Positions 27,534 through 36,742 of a stretch of 64,000 bases of DNA are shown in pieces. Position numbers and translations under genes: made by a program. The DNA comes from UBA6902 sp964393845. GTDB taxonomy: Bacteria; Nitrospirota; Thermodesulfovibrionia; UBA6902. The stretch is taken from positions 1-64,000 of the forward strand of contig CAYMUX010000003.1 in assembly GCA_964393845.1 (NCBI GenBank), read 5' to 3'. Positions within the stretch are counted from its first letter, which is position 1. Each line of letters starts with the position of its first letter. The notes beneath the pieces are model-generated. The model saw nothing but the letters and a program-made list of their open reading frames with translations, was not told the origin of the DNA and searched no databases.

Positions 27534-29885
27534 TCATTCTACATTCACAGTCAAAGTCTCAAAATAATATTCATTAGAATCCTGGACACCGTTCATAGAC
27601 GTGTCGACTCCAAAATAATATACATAACGACCTTGTGACAGTCTTGAGTTGTTCGTTACTTCTACCGTCCCGGTGTCTTCGAGCGGAGCCTGTTTATAGA
27701 ATGAAAAGCCGCGTTTCCAGTTCCCTGTAGATATATCATAGTAATACCAGCGCTTGCGGTATTCCATCAGTAACCACCAATCGCCATCTTGACCGTTGTA
27801 GCTGCCGGGATCAAGTTCTATAGTAACTGGAGAGTTATCCCCTCTCATTATTACAACCTCGCCGGATAAACCGTTAATTTTAATTTTTGGAGCAGGACTA
27901 ATCAGAATCGTTCCTGTACCTGCGAGGGGAATATTTGATTCCGGCGTATCAGGATCATTTGAATTAATTGAAAGACTCGCGCTCTTTAAGCCTGCTGAGA
28001 CTGGAGTAAAGACAACATCAACTGTGCAGGTTTCACCCGGCAGCAATGTCTGATTTGAGCAGTCGTCAATCTCCCCTATGCTAAAATCAGAAGCATCCTG
28101 TCCGGCAATATTGATCATATTGATATTAAGGTCACTTGTTCCGGTATTGGTTATCATTACTGTCTTCAAAGACGGAGTCTGTACCTGTGCTGAGAATTGA
28201 AATTGATTTGTCTGACATGTTACCCATACGTTATCCAGTGCCCAATATCCGCTAGTCATAGCGTTTGAATAGTTAAATCTTATTTTTCCATTCTGGGAAC
28301 CTGCAATAGCGCTAATATCAATGTCCTTCCAGTTTGGCGCAGGATATCCATCATCTGTTGCGACGCTTATATTATTTGTCCATGTTGAGCCCCCGTCACT
28401 GCTCACATCCACATCAATTTTCCCAGCATACCAATTATACTGATTACTGAAAGACAGTTTTACGCTGCTGCACGAACCGGCATCAAATGATGAAGTCGTA
28501 AGTTTATCACTACCCGTATTTGTACATGAGGAGTCCGCTATTGCATACGGCGCAACAAAAGGATAGCCAATAGTTTTTCCACAGGAATTGTCCGTTCTCC
28601 ATCCGCCTTCTGATGACCATGCAGCAGGGATACCGGCTGCGAAATCTTCACCTAAGAGCACTTCGCTTACATTGATATCCGGTAAGAGTATTTGATTAGT
28701 TGTAACTGAGGCAGTATTTGAATGATCAGATTCGTTTCCTGCTCCATCATATGCCTTTACCGAATATGTATATGTAGTCGCTTGTGAAAGACCTGAATCC
28801 TGATATGATGTACTACTTGTTGTTGCTATTTGAGTGCCGTTCCTGAATATTTTGTAACCGGTCACTGCTATGTTGTCAGTGGATAAATTCCAGTTGAAGT
28901 TGACTTGAGAAGTAGATATGGCAGATGCCTGAACATTTCCGGGAATTGTCGGAGGCGTTGTATCAGGCGGTGTTAATGTAGTAAATGTATAGTCCGCAGA
29001 AGTGGTCAGATTACCTGCAGCGTCACGGCTTAGCACTCTGTAATGATAAAGTGTGGATGATGAAAGGCCGCTGACACTCTGGCTATGGCTGGTCACCATG
29101 GATGCATTAAGCGTAGTTGTATTTCCATAAGAAGTGGTAGTTCCGTATTGAATCTGTGTATCAGCAGCTTCATTGCTTGTCCATGAGATAGTTACAGAAG
29201 ATGTTGTAATGCTGGAAGCCTGAATGGCTGTGATTACAGGAGGCGTTGTATCAGGCGGTGTTGATGTTGTAAATGTATAATCCGCAGAGGTAGTCAGATT
29301 GCCTGCAGCGTCACGGCTTAGCACTCTGTAATGATAAAGTGTGGATGATGAAAGGCCGCTGACACTCTGGCTATGGCTGGTCACCATGGATGCATTAAGC
29401 GTAGTTGTATTTCCATAAGAAGTGGTAGTTCCGTATTGAATCTGTGTATCAGCAGCTTCATTGCTTGTCCATGAGATAGTTACAGAAGATGTTGTAATGC
29501 TTGAACTCTGAATGGCTGACATTACCGGAGGCGTAGTGTCAGGGGACTGAATAGTCTTGCTGATCTCATTAGAGTATCCACCTTCATTGCCTGATGTATC
29601 ATATGCAGTTGTTACGAAATAATAAGTAACTCCAGCTGTCAAATTATTAACTTGATAGGTTGTTACATTGCCTGCGTCAATATTCTGAGAATAAGTACCC
29701 GAAACGGTACCATAATAAATTTTATATCCATTAAGATCAGACAAAGGGGTTCCATCGGCATTTGTGGTGGGCGAATTCCAGGACAATACAGTACTGGCAG
29801 CAAAAAGGATGTTGCTTTGAAAAATCATCATCAAACAAAGCATGAATCCGATATACCAACATTTATGTGTCAAATTACTTCTCAT
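27534..29885 (-). CDS. Secreted fibronectin type III repeat protein under c-di-GMP riboswitch
   Basis: Start at ATG 29885 (MRSNLTHK), because AGGGGG lies eight bases upstream; an in-frame ATG nine codons earlier lacks this. 783 residues: signal peptide (about 1-29), four fibronectin-like domains (about 33-117, 120-215, 216-311, 315-405; each later one starts DTTPP), a beta-sandwich with YWALDNVWVTC (about 420-560), an ASPM/SPD-2-like domain (about 570-670, ITNTGTSDLNI), and a C-terminal domain of about 100 residues. No membrane anchor or sortase motif is visible. It is probably an adhesin or matrix protein. The riboswitch and terminator upstream put it under cyclic-di-GMP control. Confidence 0.88.
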   Translation of the reverse strand: MRSNLTHKCWYIGFMLCLMMIFQSNILFAASTVLSWNSPTTNADGTPLSDLNGYKIYYGTVSGTYSQNIDAGNVTTYQVNNLTAGVTYYFVTTAYDTSGNEGGYSNEISKTIQSPDTTPPVMSAIQSSSITTSSVTISWTSNEAADTQIQYGTTTSYGNTTTLNASMVTSHSQSVSGLSSSTLYHYRVLSRDAAGNLTTSADYTFTTSTPPDTTPPVITAIQASSITTSSVTISWTSNEAADTQIQYGTTTSYGNTTTLNASMVTSHSQSVSGLSSSTLYHYRVLSRDAAGNLTTSADYTFTTLTPPDTTPPTIPGNVQASAISTSQVNFNWNLSTDNIAVTGYKIFRNGTQIATTSSTSYQDSGLSQATTYTYSVKAYDGAGNESDHSNTASVTTNQILLPDINVSEVLLGEDFAAGIPAAWSSEGGWRTDNSCGKTIGYPFVAPYAIADSSCTNTGSDKLTTSSFDAGSCSSVKLSFSNQYNWYAGKIDVDVSSDGGSTWTNNISVATDDGYPAPNWKDIDISAIAGSQNGKIRFNYSNAMTSGYWALDNVWVTCQTNQFQFSAQVQTPSLKTVMITNTGTSDLNINMINIAGQDASDFSIGEIDDCSNQTLLPGETCTVDVVFTPVSAGLKSASLSINSNDPDTPESNIPLAGTGTILISPAPKIKINGLSGEVVIMRGDNSPVTIELDPGSYNGQDGDWWLLMEYRKRWYYYDISTGNWKRGFSFYKQAPLEDTGTVEVTNNSRLSQGRYVYYFGVDTSMNGVQDSNEYYFETLTVNVE
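29017..29510. repeat. In-gene direct repeat, 288-bp offset
   Basis: About 195 bp starting at 29017 recurs from 29305 with almost no change (offset 288 bp, 96 codons). It encodes two adjacent fibronectin-like domains, so one was duplicated recently. Confidence 0.88.
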
Positions 29886-29910
29886 AATAACTACCCCCTT
29901 TCTACTCATC

Positions 29911-29952
29911 AAAAAAAAGCCTGTTTCCTTAAAAGAGAAACAGGCTTTTTTC
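29911..29952 (-). terminator. Riboswitch expression-platform terminator
   Basis: GCCTGTTTC (29919-29927) and GAAACAGGC (29937-29945) form a nine-base stem followed, on the minus strand, by eight T. It lies between the aptamer and the ribosome site of the fibronectin-repeat gene, as expected of a transcriptional switch. The plus strand also shows a T run, so it may work both ways. Confidence 0.88.
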
Positions 29953-29956
29953 CATA

Positions 29957-30056
29957 GGTAAACTCTGAGTAAGCACTGTTTCTTCGACGGCCCGGCTATC
30001 CCTTTATAGGACCCGTGGCTTTGTGCCCCCTGGTTACCCAGGGTTTACCTTTATCG
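29957..30056 (-). promoter_or_regulatory. Cyclic-di-GMP-I (GEMM) riboswitch
   Basis: On the minus strand the order is: closing arm GGTAAACCCT (pairing with AGAGTTTACC at the far end), hairpin ACCCTGG-GTAA-CCAGGGG with a GNRA loop, the conserved core GCACAAAGCCACGGGTCC, and GGGATAGCCGGGCCGTCGAAG. These match the GEMM consensus (GNRA hairpin, AAAGCC...GGG, AGCCGGG). The base equivalent to G20 of the Vc2 aptamer appears to be G, which favours cyclic-di-GMP over cGAMP; this alignment was done by eye. A terminator follows, then the fibronectin-repeat gene. Confidence 0.87.
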
Positions 30057-30163
30057 GAAACACCAATTTATGTAACCTTAATTTATGATAAATAAAGATA
30101 GGGGAGAGAAGCGGTGATTACAATCACGATATGATAAAATTCAGCCATATCCTTTTATTTAAT

Positions 30164-30306
30164 GAGCCTCTTGCAAAAGTATCGAGGAAATTGCTTTTGC
30201 TGTCATACCCGCGAAGGCGGGTATCCAGAAGTCTTTGGTTTTAAAGAATACTGGATTCCCGATAAAGACCTCGGGAATGACAAATTTAGACTTTCGCAAG
30301 AGCCTC
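30164..30306. mobile_element. Nested inverted-repeat (MITE-like) element, copy 1
   Basis: Outer arms GAGCCTCTTGCAAAAGT (30164-30180) and ACTTTCGCAAGAGCCTC (30290-30306) are near-perfect inverted repeats. Inside lies a core with ends TGTCATACCCG (30201) and CGGGAATGACA (30272-30282), including CTGGATTCCCG-type words. A second copy of the core with different outer arms is at 59529-59675. It has no gene and is probably non-autonomous. Confidence 0.7.
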
Positions 30307-30555
30307 AGGCTGTCGGCATTCTTTACGGTAGCAATAAAGTTTACACTTCTTGAATTTTTTATCATTTACGGTTATATTTGATAAAAATTAAGATGTTATA
30401 TCTAAGTAGATACTAAATAATTAAAGATTCATTTATTTATAATAATGAAATGTCGGGATATCTTACATGAAAGGTAATTTATCTTAGCAGTTAAAATTAC
30501 CATAATAGCTAATTTATGTTTTATATTCACAATGTTACAGTTTTATTGCACTGCT

Positions 30556-30571
30556 TGGCACAACTATTGCT
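30556..30571 (+). promoter_or_regulatory. Sigma-54 (-24/-12) promoter of the PEP-CTERM gene
   Basis: TGGCAC (30556-30561), five bases, then TTGCT (30567-30571): a perfect match to the consensus TGGCAC-N5-TTGCW. It lies 87 bases before the start of the PEP-CTERM gene. A sigma-54 activator of the PrsR type is encoded 6 kb downstream, the known regulator of PEP-CTERM/exosortase genes. Confidence 0.88.
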
Positions 30572-30657
30572 TTGTATTTAACTAACAAAGCAGAAAATAA
30601 TATATAAATATTATGAATAACAAAATGATAAAACAAATATCGAAAGGAGAAAATTCA

Positions 30658-31293
30658 ATGAAAACAAGAAGACTTTTATTATGTGCAATATTAGTTGTAA
30701 CAGCAATGCTGATCACAACTACTATTCATGCAACAACCTTACCATGGCTGGACTTCGGGAGTAATTTGATTTGGGATTCCAATACAAATACTCTCACAAA
30801 CCATGCGTCTACATATGTTAATTCCGTAACTTACAGAAATGGAGCTACATATCCAACCATTCCTATATCCTTTCCTTTATCTGATGGTGTTATTTTTTCA
30901 CCTGTTTCAATGTCAATATCGTTTGACGGGAATAACACAAACGACTTTATAAATATTGGTAGCTGGTTATCAGCAAGTTTGAATGTTACTGGTCCGACGC
31001 CTAATCCACTTACTCCTAACCAATTTATAGTTAATGTAAGCTCGGCAGGAATGAATGTCAACACCGGAGCGGGTTCTCCATGGGCTGATGAGTTCGATTC
31101 CACAATCGACTATTCGCTTTTATATCCTGCCCGACTGATTATAAACCCGTTCGGCAGCTATATCCCTCTCGGCGGTGGTCGCTATAAAGTAAATGCACCT
31201 GGAAAACTGGCTCCAGTCCCGGAACCAGGCACTTTGTTACTCCTTGGTTCAGGTTTAATGGGCGTTGCTTTCTACAGAAAACGTAAAAAATAA
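30658..31293 (+). CDS. PEP-CTERM sorting-domain surface protein
   Basis: Start at ATG 30658, seven bases after AAAGGAG; an earlier in-frame ATG (30613) lacks a site. 211 residues: signal peptide (about 1-27), a beta-rich middle, and the C-terminal sorting signal VPEPGTLLLLGSGLMGVA followed by basic YRKRKK. Such tails are cut by an exosortase, which is not in this window. The protein is likely exported during exopolysaccharide or biofilm production. It sits behind a sigma-54 promoter and is closed by a terminator. Confidence 0.93.
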   Translation: MKTRRLLLCAILVVTAMLITTTIHATTLPWLDFGSNLIWDSNTNTLTNHASTYVNSVTYRNGATYPTIPISFPLSDGVIFSPVSMSISFDGNNTNDFINIGSWLSASLNVTGPTPNPLTPNQFIVNVSSAGMNVNTGAGSPWADEFDSTIDYSLLYPARLIINPFGSYIPLGGGRYKVNAPGKLAPVPEPGTLLLLGSGLMGVAFYRKRKK

Positions 31294-31315
31294 ATAGTAA
31301 CTATTTAAGTTGAAA

Positions 31316-31354
31316 AACAAAAAAGCAGCTATCCTAAAGATAGCTGCTTTTTTA
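31316..31354 (+). terminator. Rho-independent terminator after the PEP-CTERM gene
   Basis: AGCAGCTATC and GATAGCTGCT form a 10-bp stem with a five-base loop, preceded by an A run and followed by seven T. It can work in both directions and also lies just after the end of the convergent Crp-family gene. Confidence 0.9.
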
Positions 31355-31368
31355 TTGATAAGGGTTGT

Positions 31369-32067
31369 TTAAATAATAATTTTTACATCTTCTTGCATAA
31401 AGGTTGGGGTCAAGCATATAAACTTATTTTTAAGGATAATTAATTCCTTATTCTTTTGTAATTTGTCAATTACCCTCGTAACAGTTTCACGTGTCTGACC
31501 TGTCATATCGGATATATCCTGGTGAGTTAGTTTTATTTTTAATACTGTGCCCTCGGGAGTTTTCTCGCCATATTCATCAATCAACATGAGAAAGAGCATT
31601 TTTGTTCGCTGTGAGGCATTATTAAAATTTAACAACTGTATAGTATCCCAGCATCTGCGAAGCCTGGAACATAATATTTGGAGTAAATTTGTTGTTACCT
31701 TATTTTGAAGAAAAATAATCGAGAAGAAATCCTTCCTGGCAATAATGGCTATAAGAGAGTCTTCTGTAGCTATTACCGAAGCAGGCATTGTCTTTCCATC
31801 AATCAGGGACATTTCGCCAAAAAAACTGCCTGATTTGTGCATTGCGAGAATTATTTCTTTTCCTTCCTCTGTTGTCCGGACAACCTTTACTTTGCCTAAC
31901 AAAATTATATACATGAATTCATTCGTATCTTCTTCATAAAGAATTGTCTCATTCTTCTTGAACTGCTTTAGAATCATTACATTGATGATTTGATCCATCT
32001 CTTTGTCGGTCAATGTAGAAAAGAGCTGAGTCTTTTTTAAAAAGTTATTTTTGTATTTATCATCCAT
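31369..32067 (-). CDS. Crp/Fnr-family transcriptional regulator
   Basis: 232 residues from ATG 32067 (MDDKYKNN), preceded by GGAAAG; a TTG five codons upstream is the alternative. The cyclic-nucleotide-binding fold covers about 10-130 (GKVKVVRTTEEGKEIILAMHKSGSFFGEMSLIDG), and the HTH about 160-215 (LTHQDISDMTGQTRETVTRVIDKL). There is no N-terminal Cys cluster, so it is not an oxygen-sensing FNR. It is divergent from prsK and convergent with the PEP-CTERM gene, so it may regulate this region. Confidence 0.9.
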   Translation of the reverse strand: MDDKYKNNFLKKTQLFSTLTDKEMDQIINVMILKQFKKNETILYEEDTNEFMYIILLGKVKVVRTTEEGKEIILAMHKSGSFFGEMSLIDGKTMPASVIATEDSLIAIIARKDFFSIIFLQNKVTTNLLQILCSRLRRCWDTIQLLNFNNASQRTKMLFLMLIDEYGEKTPEGTVLKIKLTHQDISDMTGQTRETVTRVIDKLQKNKELIILKNKFICLTPTFMQEDVKIII

Positions 32068-32265
32068 ATCACTTTCCAACAATACCTAACTTAAGAATCC
32101 GTCACCTATTAATTCCCAACTGCCTTAACCCAATTATATTATATTAAAACATGATAACATACCTACAAATAAAATCAAGGGGCAATTGGGTTGAGGACAG
32201 TAATTTTCATCGAAACATAATTAATATATAATATTATAGAGATAACATTAATTAATAATTAATAT

Positions 32266-34329
32266 ATGATAATTTTAATCATTTCAATTATCACAGTCAC
32301 ATTTGCAATTCTTACCGCCCTTGCAGCTGTCTTTAAAAGATACCAGCGTTTCGCTAATATCGTATTCTCTATTAGTTTACTTTCAACTGCATCTGTGATA
32401 TTCGGCGACTCAATGAGTATATTTGAACCCGAATTCATGTTTGAATGGAAAAGAGTAGTTTTTATAAGTGAAGCTGTTATGGCTATTGCATGGCTGTCAT
32501 TCAGTATCAGCTTTGCACGAACAGACTATTGGCAGGCTATAAGCAGGGTTTCAAAATTTTTCATTTCTCTCTCTCCCTTAATCGTTGTTCTCTTTCTTGT
32601 AGTACCGATGAAAGATTTTTTTTATTCACCTGAATTTGAGAGCGAGAAAATTCTTTTTCTTACTAATGCAGGGTATATTTTCAACCTTGTTCTTCTTTTC
32701 TATTCGATACTATCAATTATAAATCTTGAAGCCACCTTGAGAAGTTCTTCAGGGACTAACAGGTGGGAAATCAAATATATGATACTGGGAGCGGGTGGAA
32801 TACTTTCAATAAACATTTTTTATTACAGCCACGCACTCCTTTACCGTTCAATAAACATGTACCTTGCTCCTGTCAGAACAGGAATAGTTTTAATTTCAAT
32901 CCTTCTGATTGGTTTTTCCTTATTAAGACATAAAGCCATGGATATCGAATTTACTGTATCAAGAAAGGTTTTTTACCGGTCTCTTAGCCTGATTATAGTG
33001 GGGATTTATCTCCTGGGGCTTGGATTAATAGGTGAAGGAATGCGATATCTCAGCCCGGAGCTGGGGGAAAACATTAAGATTTTTCTGGGATTTGTCGGTG
33101 CAATTTTAGTCCTAACCTTCTTCCTTTCCGAACAACTGCGGAGAAAAGTAATAGTTTTAATAAACAAGCATTTTTACAGCCAGAAATACGACTACAGAAA
33201 GCAATGGCTGCAATTTACACAACTAACATCGCTAGAGCATTCTTTTGAAGATCTCATAATCTCAATAGCAGAGGGATTTAAGGATGCGATGGGTGTCAGA
33301 GGAGTTGCTGTATGGCTAAGAGAAAAAGGTGATGGAGATTTTTTTTGCGCCAGGGCATTAGACACAGTTATGATTGAGACAAAACCTGACATAAAACTTG
33401 TGGAGTATCTTAAAGACAGGAAGTGGATTCTTGATATACGTAATTATAACTGCATAGAAATTGTTACTATTAGCAAAGAGTTTATAAATAAAACCAGGGC
33501 ATCCCTCATTGTGCCATTGCTGAATGTAGATAATCTTATCGGTTTCATAATCCTGGAGGAAGGTCTAGCCGAAGTTTACTATAATTATGAGGATTATGAT
33601 CTGCTTAAAACTCTTGCGAGACAGACGACGGTAGCAATTTTAAATGCCCGGCTGTTAGATGAATTGACGGAAGCAAAGGAAATGGAGGCTATGGGAAGGC
33701 TATCATCATTTATTATACATGACCTCAAAAATGCAACATCCATGCTGTCGCTTATAGTCCAGAATGCTGAGGAGCATATTGACAATCCTGCTTTCCAAAG
33801 GGATGCCATAAAAGCTATTTCAAACACGTCTGAAAAGATTAAAGGTATCATCGGGAAACTTAAAAACCTTCCAACAAAGCCGAGCCTTGATCTTAAATAT
33901 TCCGATCTGGGATATCATGTCAAAAAAGCAATCCACCAGTTAAACTTAAACGGGAATGGAGTGTTATCATTTAAAGAAGCTGCTCCTGCAAAAACCCGTT
34001 TTGACGCGGAAGAAATATCAAAAGTTATTATTAACCTTATTATTAACGCCCTTGACGCAACAAACAATCAGGGGAAAATTGAAGTTGTTGTTGGTAAAGA
34101 AAGCAATATGGTATTTGTTAAAGTATCCGATAATGGCTGCGGGATGTCCGATGAATTTATCCAAAAGCGTCTTTTTAAACCCTTCCAGACCACAAAGAAA
34201 AAAGGGCTTGGAATAGGTCTTTTCCAGTGTAAGGCCATCGTCGAAGCGCATGCAGGCAAGTTGAAAGTTCTCAGCCAGGAAGGCAGGGGAACTGATTTCT
34301 TTTTGTATTTACCGTTGACTGAGTCTTAG
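32266..34329 (+). CDS. prsK: PrsK-type sensor histidine kinase of PEP-CTERM systems
   Basis: 687 residues: about eight membrane segments in residues 1-295, a GAF domain (about 310-455), the phospho-acceptor SSFIIHDLKN with His at about residue 484, and a HATPase domain with NLIINALDATN, SDNGCGMSDEF and GLGIGLFQCK. The order 7-8 TM - GAF - HisKA - HATPase matches PrsK, which works with the sigma-54 activator PrsR. That partner gene lies 2.4 kb downstream, past two genes on the same strand. Confidence 0.9.
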   Translation: MIILIISIITVTFAILTALAAVFKRYQRFANIVFSISLLSTASVIFGDSMSIFEPEFMFEWKRVVFISEAVMAIAWLSFSISFARTDYWQAISRVSKFFISLSPLIVVLFLVVPMKDFFYSPEFESEKILFLTNAGYIFNLVLLFYSILSIINLEATLRSSSGTNRWEIKYMILGAGGILSINIFYYSHALLYRSINMYLAPVRTGIVLISILLIGFSLLRHKAMDIEFTVSRKVFYRSLSLIIVGIYLLGLGLIGEGMRYLSPELGENIKIFLGFVGAILVLTFFLSEQLRRKVIVLINKHFYSQKYDYRKQWLQFTQLTSLEHSFEDLIISIAEGFKDAMGVRGVAVWLREKGDGDFFCARALDTVMIETKPDIKLVEYLKDRKWILDIRNYNCIEIVTISKEFINKTRASLIVPLLNVDNLIGFIILEEGLAEVYYNYEDYDLLKTLARQTTVAILNARLLDELTEAKEMEAMGRLSSFIIHDLKNATSMLSLIVQNAEEHIDNPAFQRDAIKAISNTSEKIKGIIGKLKNLPTKPSLDLKYSDLGYHVKKAIHQLNLNGNGVLSFKEAAPAKTRFDAEEISKVIINLIINALDATNNQGKIEVVVGKESNMVFVKVSDNGCGMSDEFIQKRLFKPFQTTKKKGLGIGLFQCKAIVEAHAGKLKVLSQEGRGTDFFLYLPLTES

Positions 34330-34560
34330 TTGCACCAATCTGGATTTAGCATATATACTATTAATTTCAAATTGTTTATTAAAATTCAAGTAGTATACTC
34401 TTATTACCGAATAGTAGTTATTCGACAGAATAAGATAAACAGTTTATTTAATTTATCAGGGAACTAAGACTGGCAGGGAAATACAACCGCCTTTGAACTT
34501 AAAATTTGTATTTTTATCATAAACAATCACTTTTCATAAAAGATATAAAAGGAGGAAACT

Positions 34561-35385
34561 GTGACACACGAAGAAATGGAAAAATTGATGTCTATGAGTC
34601 TTGAGGAAAAGATTGCTCATTCCAAAAAGGTTATTAAAGAGGCAATTAATAAGTATGGTTCGGAAAATTTAGCCGTAGCCTGGACCGGGGGAAAGGACAG
34701 CACAACGATGGTGTGGCTGTTCAGAGAGGCGAGTAAAGAACTGGGAGTTAAAATGCCCAAATGCATGTTTATTGATGAAGGCTACGTGTTTGAAGAGATA
34801 TGGGACATCTTCAACCAGCTTAAGAAAGAATGGACCCTTGATGCTCGTATCGCAAAGAACACCGACGTGAGTGATAAGGCGGAAAATGTAGGAGATATGG
34901 TCAAGGTCAGCAGCCTTAATGAGCGTAATAAAAAGGAAATTGCAATACTGGAATATGAGGAAGAAGAATTTCCCTTTGAACCCGAATCGTTTGTCGGCAA
35001 TCATCTGATGAAGACAGTGGCCATGAATGTATTCATGGAAGACAACAAAGTTCAGGCGCTTGCAACTGCCATCAGATGGGATGAACAGGAGGCGAGGATA
35101 GAAGAAAATTACTTCAGTCCCAGAAGAATTCCTCCTCACGAGCGGGTCCAGCCGATATTGCATTTTAAAGAGCGTGATATATGGGATTTTATATTTAAGT
35201 ATGAGGTGCCTTTCTGTGTATTATATAAAGAAGGATACCGCTCACTTGGTGCAAAGGGTTCTACAGTCAAAATGTCTGACATTCCTGCATGGGAGCAAGA
35301 CCTGGAAAACACATACGAAAGGGCTGGCCGCGGACAAGGCAAAGAAGAAATCATGGGTAAGCTTAGAGATCTGGGATATATGTAA
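34561..35385 (+). CDS. Phosphoadenosine-phosphosulfate-reductase-family protein (CysD/CysH-like)
   Basis: 274 residues starting at GTG, with GGAGG eight bases upstream. The PP-loop AWTGGKDSTTM (about 40-50) binds the AMP part of the nucleotide. RWDEQEARIEENYFSPR and a tail with GRGQGKEEIMGKLRDLGYM resemble CysD, the small subunit of ATP sulfurylase. There is no CysN partner here. It overlaps the next gene by one base. In the PEP-CTERM context it might supply activated sulfate for exopolysaccharide modification (inference). Confidence 0.85.
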   Translation: MTHEEMEKLMSMSLEEKIAHSKKVIKEAINKYGSENLAVAWTGGKDSTTMVWLFREASKELGVKMPKCMFIDEGYVFEEIWDIFNQLKKEWTLDARIAKNTDVSDKAENVGDMVKVSSLNERNKKEIAILEYEEEEFPFEPESFVGNHLMKTVAMNVFMEDNKVQALATAIRWDEQEARIEENYFSPRRIPPHERVQPILHFKERDIWDFIFKYEVPFCVLYKEGYRSLGAKGSTVKMSDIPAWEQDLENTYERAGRGQGKEEIMGKLRDLGYM

Positions 35386-36731
35386 TGTTTAATATTTTCA
35401 AGAAAAAGACTAAAGATTCAAAAGAGAAGGTCGCAGTTCTCGGCATAGACGGCGTCCCCTACAGTCTGTTAAAGCGATTCATTGGGGAAGGCTTAATGCC
35501 GAACCTCTCGACCCTTGCCGATAAAGGCTCGTTGGCGCCTATGACAGCATCTATTCCAGAAGTGTCCTCTACGTCATGGAGTACATTCATGACAGGTGTG
35601 AATCCCGGCAAGCACGGTATTTACGGATTCATGGAACTGCAGGAGGGCTCTTATAAATGGAGTTTCCCGAATTCAAATGACATAAAGAGTGAGACCTTAT
35701 GGGAGATAGCAGGAAAAAACAACAGAAAAAGCATTGTGCTTAATGTACCGTCAACGTATCCTGCAAAAACATTAAACGGTATTCTAACAGCCGGATTTGT
35801 CGCCCTTGACTTAAAGAAGGCTACTTACCCTGAAAGCGCTTATGAATATCTGAAGAGTATTGGTTATAAAATGGATGTAGATACGCGTAAGGCACAGGAA
35901 TCAACAGCAGCACTGGCAGCAGAGATTGCCTCTGCATTTCGAATTAGAAAGAAGGCCATGCTTCATTTTCTGGATAATAACGAATGGGACCTCTTCATAG
36001 GAGTAATAACCGAGACTGACCGGCTGCATCACTATCTCTGGGCAGCCCTCCAGGATAACAAACATCCGCAGCACAATTTTTTTCTCGATTTTTACAGGGA
36101 ACTGGATTCATTTATCGGTGAGATGTATGACAGGGTTGGTGACAGCGTCCCCTTTATAATATTGTCTGATCATGGTTTTACAACAATAAAACAAGAAGTA
36201 TATCTCAATTCCTGGCTCAGAGAAAAAGGATATTTAAAATTCAATAAGGAACATCCTGACTCGATGGAAGATATACACAGTGAGAGCAAGGTCTTTGCGC
36301 TTGACCCGTCACGATTATATATTCACACTAAAAACAGATACTCTCGGGGAAATGTTGATGCCAATGAATATGAAAGTCTGCGGCATAAAATAAAAGAAGA
36401 GCTGCTATCGTTAGTTTTAGACGGCGAAAAAGTTATTAAAACAGTTATGTTCAGGGAAGATATATATAGCGGCAATTTGTATGATAATGCCCCTGATCTT
36501 GTTGCACTCCCCTATGAAGGTTATGATTTAAAAGGATCCATCAACAAATCTCAAATATCAGGAAAAGGTTTCCTTACAGGGGGGCACACCAGAGAAAATG
36601 CAGTGTTTTATATCAACAGAGAGATATCTGCCAGGGACATTAATATAGTAGATGTTGGCCCAACAATAATTTCATTGCTGGGTATTGAAGGAAACAATTT
36701 TGACGGAAAATGCTTACTAAACGATAGATAA
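35385..36731 (+). CDS. Alkaline-phosphatase-superfamily phosphodiesterase-like protein
   Basis: 448 residues of the type I phosphodiesterase/nucleotide pyrophosphatase branch. Metal and nucleophile motifs: GIDGVPYSLLKRF at the start, SSTSWSTFMTGVNPGKHGIYGF with the probable Ser/Thr nucleophile (about 64-68), TETDRLHHYLW, and ILSDHGF. The start overlaps the PAPS-reductase-like gene, so the two probably act together, perhaps on sulfated or phosphorylated polymers. No signal peptide, so likely cytoplasmic. Confidence 0.88.
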   Translation: MFNIFKKKTKDSKEKVAVLGIDGVPYSLLKRFIGEGLMPNLSTLADKGSLAPMTASIPEVSSTSWSTFMTGVNPGKHGIYGFMELQEGSYKWSFPNSNDIKSETLWEIAGKNNRKSIVLNVPSTYPAKTLNGILTAGFVALDLKKATYPESAYEYLKSIGYKMDVDTRKAQESTAALAAEIASAFRIRKKAMLHFLDNNEWDLFIGVITETDRLHHYLWAALQDNKHPQHNFFLDFYRELDSFIGEMYDRVGDSVPFIILSDHGFTTIKQEVYLNSWLREKGYLKFNKEHPDSMEDIHSESKVFALDPSRLYIHTKNRYSRGNVDANEYESLRHKIKEELLSLVLDGEKVIKTVMFREDIYSGNLYDNAPDLVALPYEGYDLKGSINKSQISGKGFLTGGHTRENAVFYINREISARDINIVDVGPTIISLLGIEGNNFDGKCLLNDR

Positions 36732-36742
36732 AATACGTCATT

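Noticed and set aside
29957..30056. cGAMP-specific (GEMM-Ib) riboswitch
   Set aside because: The base aligned with position 20 of the Vc2 aptamer reads G, whereas the cGAMP class has A; alignment by eye, so not excluded fully.
31369..32067. Oxygen-sensing FNR
   Set aside because: No N-terminal Cys cluster; the few Cys residues are scattered in the C-terminal half.
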